NCBI RefSeq assembly: GCF_022682495.2
Contig: NC_071389.1
Coordinates: 182,079,556-182,143,555, forward strand
From: Desmodus rotundus
Lineage: Eukaryota > Chordata > Mammalia > Chiroptera > Phyllostomidae
Direction: 5' to 3'
DNA: 64,000 nucleotides
Positions 53,801 to 59,800 of the stretch are shown one piece after another. The notes under the pieces are model-generated. The model made no database searches and was not told the origin of the DNA. It worked only from the letters and a program-made list of their open reading frames with translations. The position numbers and the translations under genes were made by a program. The stretch's first letter is position 1. The number at the start of each line of letters is the position of its first letter.

Positions 53801-56800
53801 TTCTGAGAAGTTTTAGGTGGGTGATCATTCCCAGGAAAAGTCATTGCCAGGACATAAGGACACAATCCTTAAGTCAGAAGCTACCTAATTATGCCAGACC
53901 ACTGGTATCTAGACCACTCTAAGACAGAGGCTGAAATAGAAAGGGAACTATACCTCAAATTATCTCAAATAAAATAGACCTAAGGATAATAGTAAGCTAA
54001 ATTCTTTAAAGTGGGGGCATCCACTGAATATAAGAACTGAAGAATGCTTGGAAAATGTCTAATACCACTTTATAGATGAAGGAGCCAAAGTGCAGAAAAA
54101 GGAACAATAATTGCTAAATAATAGTTACTGTTTATTGAGCACTTACTATAGTGTTTAGCTGTATTATTTCATTCAATGCTTTCAACAACCTTATGTGGTA
54201 GATTCTAGTAGGATTCCCATTTGCTATGAGAAAAGGAAGCTAAGTGCCCCAAACCCCAGGGTTAGTAAATGGGAGCATGAAAACTGTGCAGACTCCAAAG
54301 CTTGGCTCCAAACCTTCACATGACATTGACCCTTGTGCCCCTGGTCACATACCTAAGGAGTGACGGGGTCAAGGTTAGAAGCAAGCCTGGGATTCCCTGA
54401 CTAGTGCTTTTGCATCACCATGCTCCAACAGTGAACATGAGTAAAAGCAGAGCACTACAGCTTCACCAGCTGAGGCCCAGAGATCTGATTCAGGCTCAGA
54501 CAAAGGGTCTGGAGAATGTGCTCTGCTGTGAGGAGTGCCTTGGGATCTGGTCTAGAATGGAGGGTTCGATTCACTATGCTTGTCAGACCAGACTTCCTGG
54601 GGTAAATCCAGGGTCCCTACTAGTGTGGACCTGCCACTGGGGTTAGAGAAGATTCTTTCTTCCTGCCCTTAATTTTCCTTCGGTCTGACTTGATGTTAAA
54701 CTTTTATAATGCTCTGTGTAGCAAGTGGGGCAGAAATTTGGTAGGGTAATAAGGCTGGTAGCTCTGATTTGCCTAAAATTGCATTTCATCCAGGGAGCAT
54801 ACATTTAATCTCCATGGCATATCTAACCCTGGTAAGTAGGAGATGTTAAGATTTGGCTGCTTTTCTTGCAAAAAATGTTTTGTAATGCACAAGTTGTAAA
54901 ATTACCTGTGCTCTTTTTGAAGCTTGGATTCTGTATATGACAGATCCCTTGGGGAATAATTCTACTGACTTGAACAATTATCATTGTTAAAAAAAAGCAA
55001 CACTCCCTTGACTTGGTTTATTATTATGGGGTCATGTATAAAAGAACCTTACTCATCTCTTGGTGCTGCATGCCAGCTAAGCTCTCCTCCTTCATCTACC
55101 CTGCCAAGCCCTCTTTTCCTGGTTGTAAACCCACTTGTTTCAAGCAAACATCTGATGGTACTGGATTGTATAAAAAATGCCTTTTACTGGCTCAGTGTGT
55201 TAATAGTGCCTACAAAGTATGCTTGATATATTGTGTTGCTTTAGGTTTCATAACAACCTGCTGTGGTAAGTGGGAGAAATCCTATTATCCCTAAATGACT
55301 AAATAAACAGAGGTTCAGGGAGTCCAAGTGACTTACATAAGATCCCACACCTCTCCACTAATGAACCTGGGTGTTCTGACTCCAAGTTTGGCTTACTTTT
55401 TCCTTTTCATTTTTTTAGACTTTATTTTTTAGAACAGTTTTAGGTAAACAGCAAAACTGAGTGGAAAGTAAAGAGAGTTCACATATATAACCCTTGAAAG
55501 TTTGGTTTTCTTTTCATTAAAATATGCTGCTTAATTCACATTACTTTGAGGCCTTTATAAACTTGAAAAACTTATTCTAAGTTCACCTGAAAGAATAACT
55601 TGGTGAAACCAGCTACGATGCTTTGATGTAGAAAGGGTAACAAGAGCTTTGTTGTGCCAGATATTAAGATAGTAATAACTGACATTTATTGAGTGCTTAT
55701 TTGTGCTACTATAATTATCCCCATTTCACAGTTGAGAAAAGTGGGGCAAAAAAAAATTAAGTGACTTTCCCAAAGTCACATGAATGAATGGAGCTGGGAT
55801 TTTAGTCAAATCAATTGGGTTTTCTGGCTCTTGCTTAACATTATACACTGCCTCTCTCATTTTATATAATCTGAATAATTAAAATAGTTGAAAATGTAAT
55901 GGGCAGATTAATGAAACAGCACAGATAGCTCAAAAGCAGACCCTAATGTATATATGACTGAAGATATAAGTAAACTGAAAACTCAAAGCAGTGGATAGCA
56001 GGAATATATTCAATACATGGCTCCAGAAAGATAATAAAGTATTGAGCTTAAATGCACAGGATTTGATTTCAGAAAGACGTAAGCTTAAATAGCAGCTCAC
56101 CCACTTAACTAGCTCTCTGACCTTGGACTAACAACAGCAACTGACTCACGGAGGCATATAAATTGCTTTATGTAGTGCTTTGCACAAAACAAGCACTCAA
56201 TAAACATTGGCTGTCAGTAGTAGCACTCAACAAATACTAGCTATCATTATTACTGGCAGAGGAGGAACAAAGCTAGGATCTCATCCCCTCACACCACACA
56301 CAACAACATTTCCATCTAAGTGTAGGAAAAAAAAGTAAAAAATAGGGTAGGTCTACCTAATCTCCAAATGAGGAAAGTTTTGCCAGTTATAAAACAACGG
56401 GGGAGAATCTTAAAACAAAACATTGATAATAGTACAATAAGAAAAGTTAAAACACCTACGTCTTAATCATAAAATTAAAAAGCAAACAATAGCCTTGGCC
56501 AAATAATTCAGTTGGTTAGAGCATCATCCCAATACCCCAAGGATGTAGGTTCGATCCTTGGTCAGGGCACATCCAAGAAGCAACCAGTGAATGCATAAAT
56601 AAGTGGAACAACAAATCAATGTCTCAATCTCAAGTCAATAAATAAAAACTTTGTTAATATAAGGAGCAAAAAATAGACTGGAGAAATAAATATTTATCAC
56701 AAATAACAAAGGATTAATATCCTTAATACATAAAAAACTTAAATGAAAAGGTAAGAAAGACACTAAAACCCTAGAGGGGAAAAGGTACAAAGATTAGGAA

Positions 56801-59800
56801 CACCCAATGCACAGAAGAAATGTTTTTAAATATCAGGAACTACTTAGCCTTGGCTGGCGTGGCTCAGTGGATTAAGCACTGGACCGTGAACCAAAGGGTC
56901 ACTGGTTTGATTCCCAGTCAGGGCACATGCCTGGGCTGCAGGTCAGGTCCCCAGTTGGGAGCATGTGAGAGGCAACTGATCAATGTTTCTCTCACACATC
57001 AATGATTCTGTCTCTTTCTCCCTCCTTTCCCCTCTCACTAAAAATAAATAAAATCTTTTTTAAATGAAAAATAAAATAAAATGACTTGGAGAGCTCTCAC
57101 TCTTTTTTGTTTTTTAAAGAAATACTGTACTTAAAAAGTTAAACCTCTCTAGTTAGTAAAGAAATAGGCACAAGAGTACTCTTTGTTTATCAATTTATCA
57201 AGGTTGAATAATCTTAATAATTACATCCAATGCTAAGAACGTTGAGATGGCCCATCTCCCATTGCTATGAAGGGTTAGCTGGCATGGTTTTTCTGGAAAG
57301 CAATTTGGCAGTACTTCTCTAGAACTTTTAAAATGTTTATATCCTTTTACCAAGTTCCACTTCTAGGAATATAGTTTTCAGGAGAAATCGAATGAATGAA
57401 AAATATTTATAAGACCATTGAACAATTGTAAATATTCAATAGGAGAATAGTTCAAAAAATCATGGTTTATCTATGCAATGAAATTAATTCAAAGCAGCCA
57501 TTCAAAATCTTATTTCTGAAGAACTTAACAGCATGGAAAAACACTCATGTGAAAGCAGAAAAAGCAGGACAAAAGTGGCATTCAAAAGAGTATATATTTT
57601 AAAAGATAATATGTAAATGCATATAAAATACATAGCATTTAAGTACATAGTACCTACTATATTATGGGGGGGGGTGTATGTACATTGGAAAAAAGGCTGA
57701 AAGGAAATATGTCAAAATGATAAAAACAGTATTCCCTTAGTGAAAAGGTTGTGTTTTTTTTCTTCTTACACATTTCTAAATCTTTGAAAAATTTAAATAC
57801 CAAGGATGTATTGCACATAAAATGCTCTAAGTGGCCCTGGCTGGTGTAGCTCAGTGGATTGAGTGCCAGCTTGTGTACCATAGGGTCACGGGTTCGATTC
57901 CCAGTCAGGGTACATGCCTGGGTTGCAGGCCAGGTCCCCAGTGGGGAGCATGTGAGAGGCAACCACACACTGATGTTTCTCTCCCTCTCATTCTCCCTTC
58001 CCTTCCTTCTCCTCTCTCTAAACATAAATAAAATCTTTTTACAAAATTTTAAAATAATAAATAAATAAATAAAATGCACTAAGTGGTTATTATTCTACCC
58101 AGCCATCAGTCTACCAAAGTCTACTTGAAAAAGGAACCAAAATCCATTCATCCTAAAGTAAGCAGTAAGTGGTTATCTCCACACAGAGGCCAGGTGAAGA
58201 ACTGGAGTGGAAACAAAGCATGGTGGAAAGTGGGTAGGCTCTGGAGTCAGACAGAGCTGGGTTTCACCCTGGTGCTGCCTTTGTCTAGCTGCATGACTGA
58301 ATGAATTCCACAACTTGTGGTACATTAGCTTCCTCCTCTGTAAAATGAAAGTGATAATCTCTCTCATGGGGTTGTTGTAAGGAATACGGATACCACGTAT
58401 AAAGTGCTAGGTTGACTGTCTAACACAGAGTATTTTGTCAATACTTGCTATTGTTATTATCACCTCCTAATTCTTTGATTTGTCCTCTGTTGATTGTTAA
58501 CTAACTAAGATGTTTAGTTTCCCATTTTACATAAAAACAGGGACTGGTTTTATGCGTCCTTAGAACAGAACTTTGCTTACAGCTGGCTTTTCTTTCCCTG
58601 ACTGCTTCTTTTCTCTCTCCTCTCCTCAACATTGTCACACATGATCCAGTGCCGGTCCTATGAAAAGGCTGATTGATGTATAAGTCCTGTATCATAGACT
58701 TTTCCATGAGTTACCAGGAACAGAAGGGTTTGTGTGTGTGTGTTTTTTCATACTACAAATATAATAGGCAAGGTGATAGGGTGACTCGTCCAGGGCTACA
58801 TAGGCTCTCTATCTCTGCTTGCCTATCTACTGTATCATGTGCCTCATAAAAGTATGTAATTCTGAAGACTGCAGAGGGCTCCCTACATTTGAATCATGGC
58901 TCCTTGTAGTCTCTTGACAGCAGTATCGAGGACTGTCTTGCATTTCAGAATTTCCAGTAGTAAGAAAGGATTTTGAAAGATCCAACCTTTAAAAAGAAGA
59001 GAGACACATATTGACACAACAAGGATATTTACTTCAAATTTTACACAAAGTCAGTACTCATTGGGTAAATTCTGCCCAGCCATCAGTCTACCAAAGTCTA
59101 CTTGAAAAAGGAACCAAAATCCATTCATATTAAAGTATAAGTAATTATCAGCTTAAGAATTACCTTTCTTCAAGATTTGCACTGAAATGGGATCAGGACT
59201 TTAACTCCAAGGAATGAAACCCCTGTGATGACATCTGAAATGTCAGAGGCCTTTCAAGAATCCCTACATACTCTGTAAGACCTGCAGATGAGGTTCCTCA
59301 GCATCCCCCAGTCTCAGGACAGAACCCTGGGTACCAGAGACAATATTTTCTTGGTAATCAGTAGATTTGGGTCCTGTTCCTGACTCTCCCACTAACCAGT
59401 CTTGGTCTCAACCTCTCTGGGCTTCAGGTTTCTCATCTGCTAGATGAGAGAACCAAATGACATGATCTCTAAGGCATTCAATTCCAACCTTCTCCCCTTG
59501 TAAAATTCTACCCCTGTAGTGAACATACAGAAAGATGGCTTCAAGAAATTTGGGGGAAGAGAAAAACTTGCCATTTCTTTATTCCATCCTACCATCCTAG
59601 TCTACCATCCTAGTCTATTCAATAAACCAGTAAATTACACATAGAAGAAAAATTGACAAATGAAGACATGAAAGGGAAGGGGCATAGAATCTTCCCACAC
59701 AAGCACTGTTAACACCTTGGTGTAGCTTCTGCCAGATTTTATCCCTATGCAAAGGTGTTTTAAAATATTAGTGGTAATGAGAATGGGCATACTGTTTAGT

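Larger units (their letters stand above)
50488..58886 (-). other. C3orf20: C3orf20 intron, 8.4 kb
   Basis: Contains MIR pieces (50770-50990, 54060-54400, 55670-55850, 56040-56240, 58210-58460), a local inverted duplication (52933-54182), L1 pieces (53190, 55415, 56300-56845, 57240-57640), VES SINEs (56490, 56848, 57834) and one copy of a local direct duplication (58098). I see nothing nameable in 51100-52900 and 54410-55410. Confidence 0.7.
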
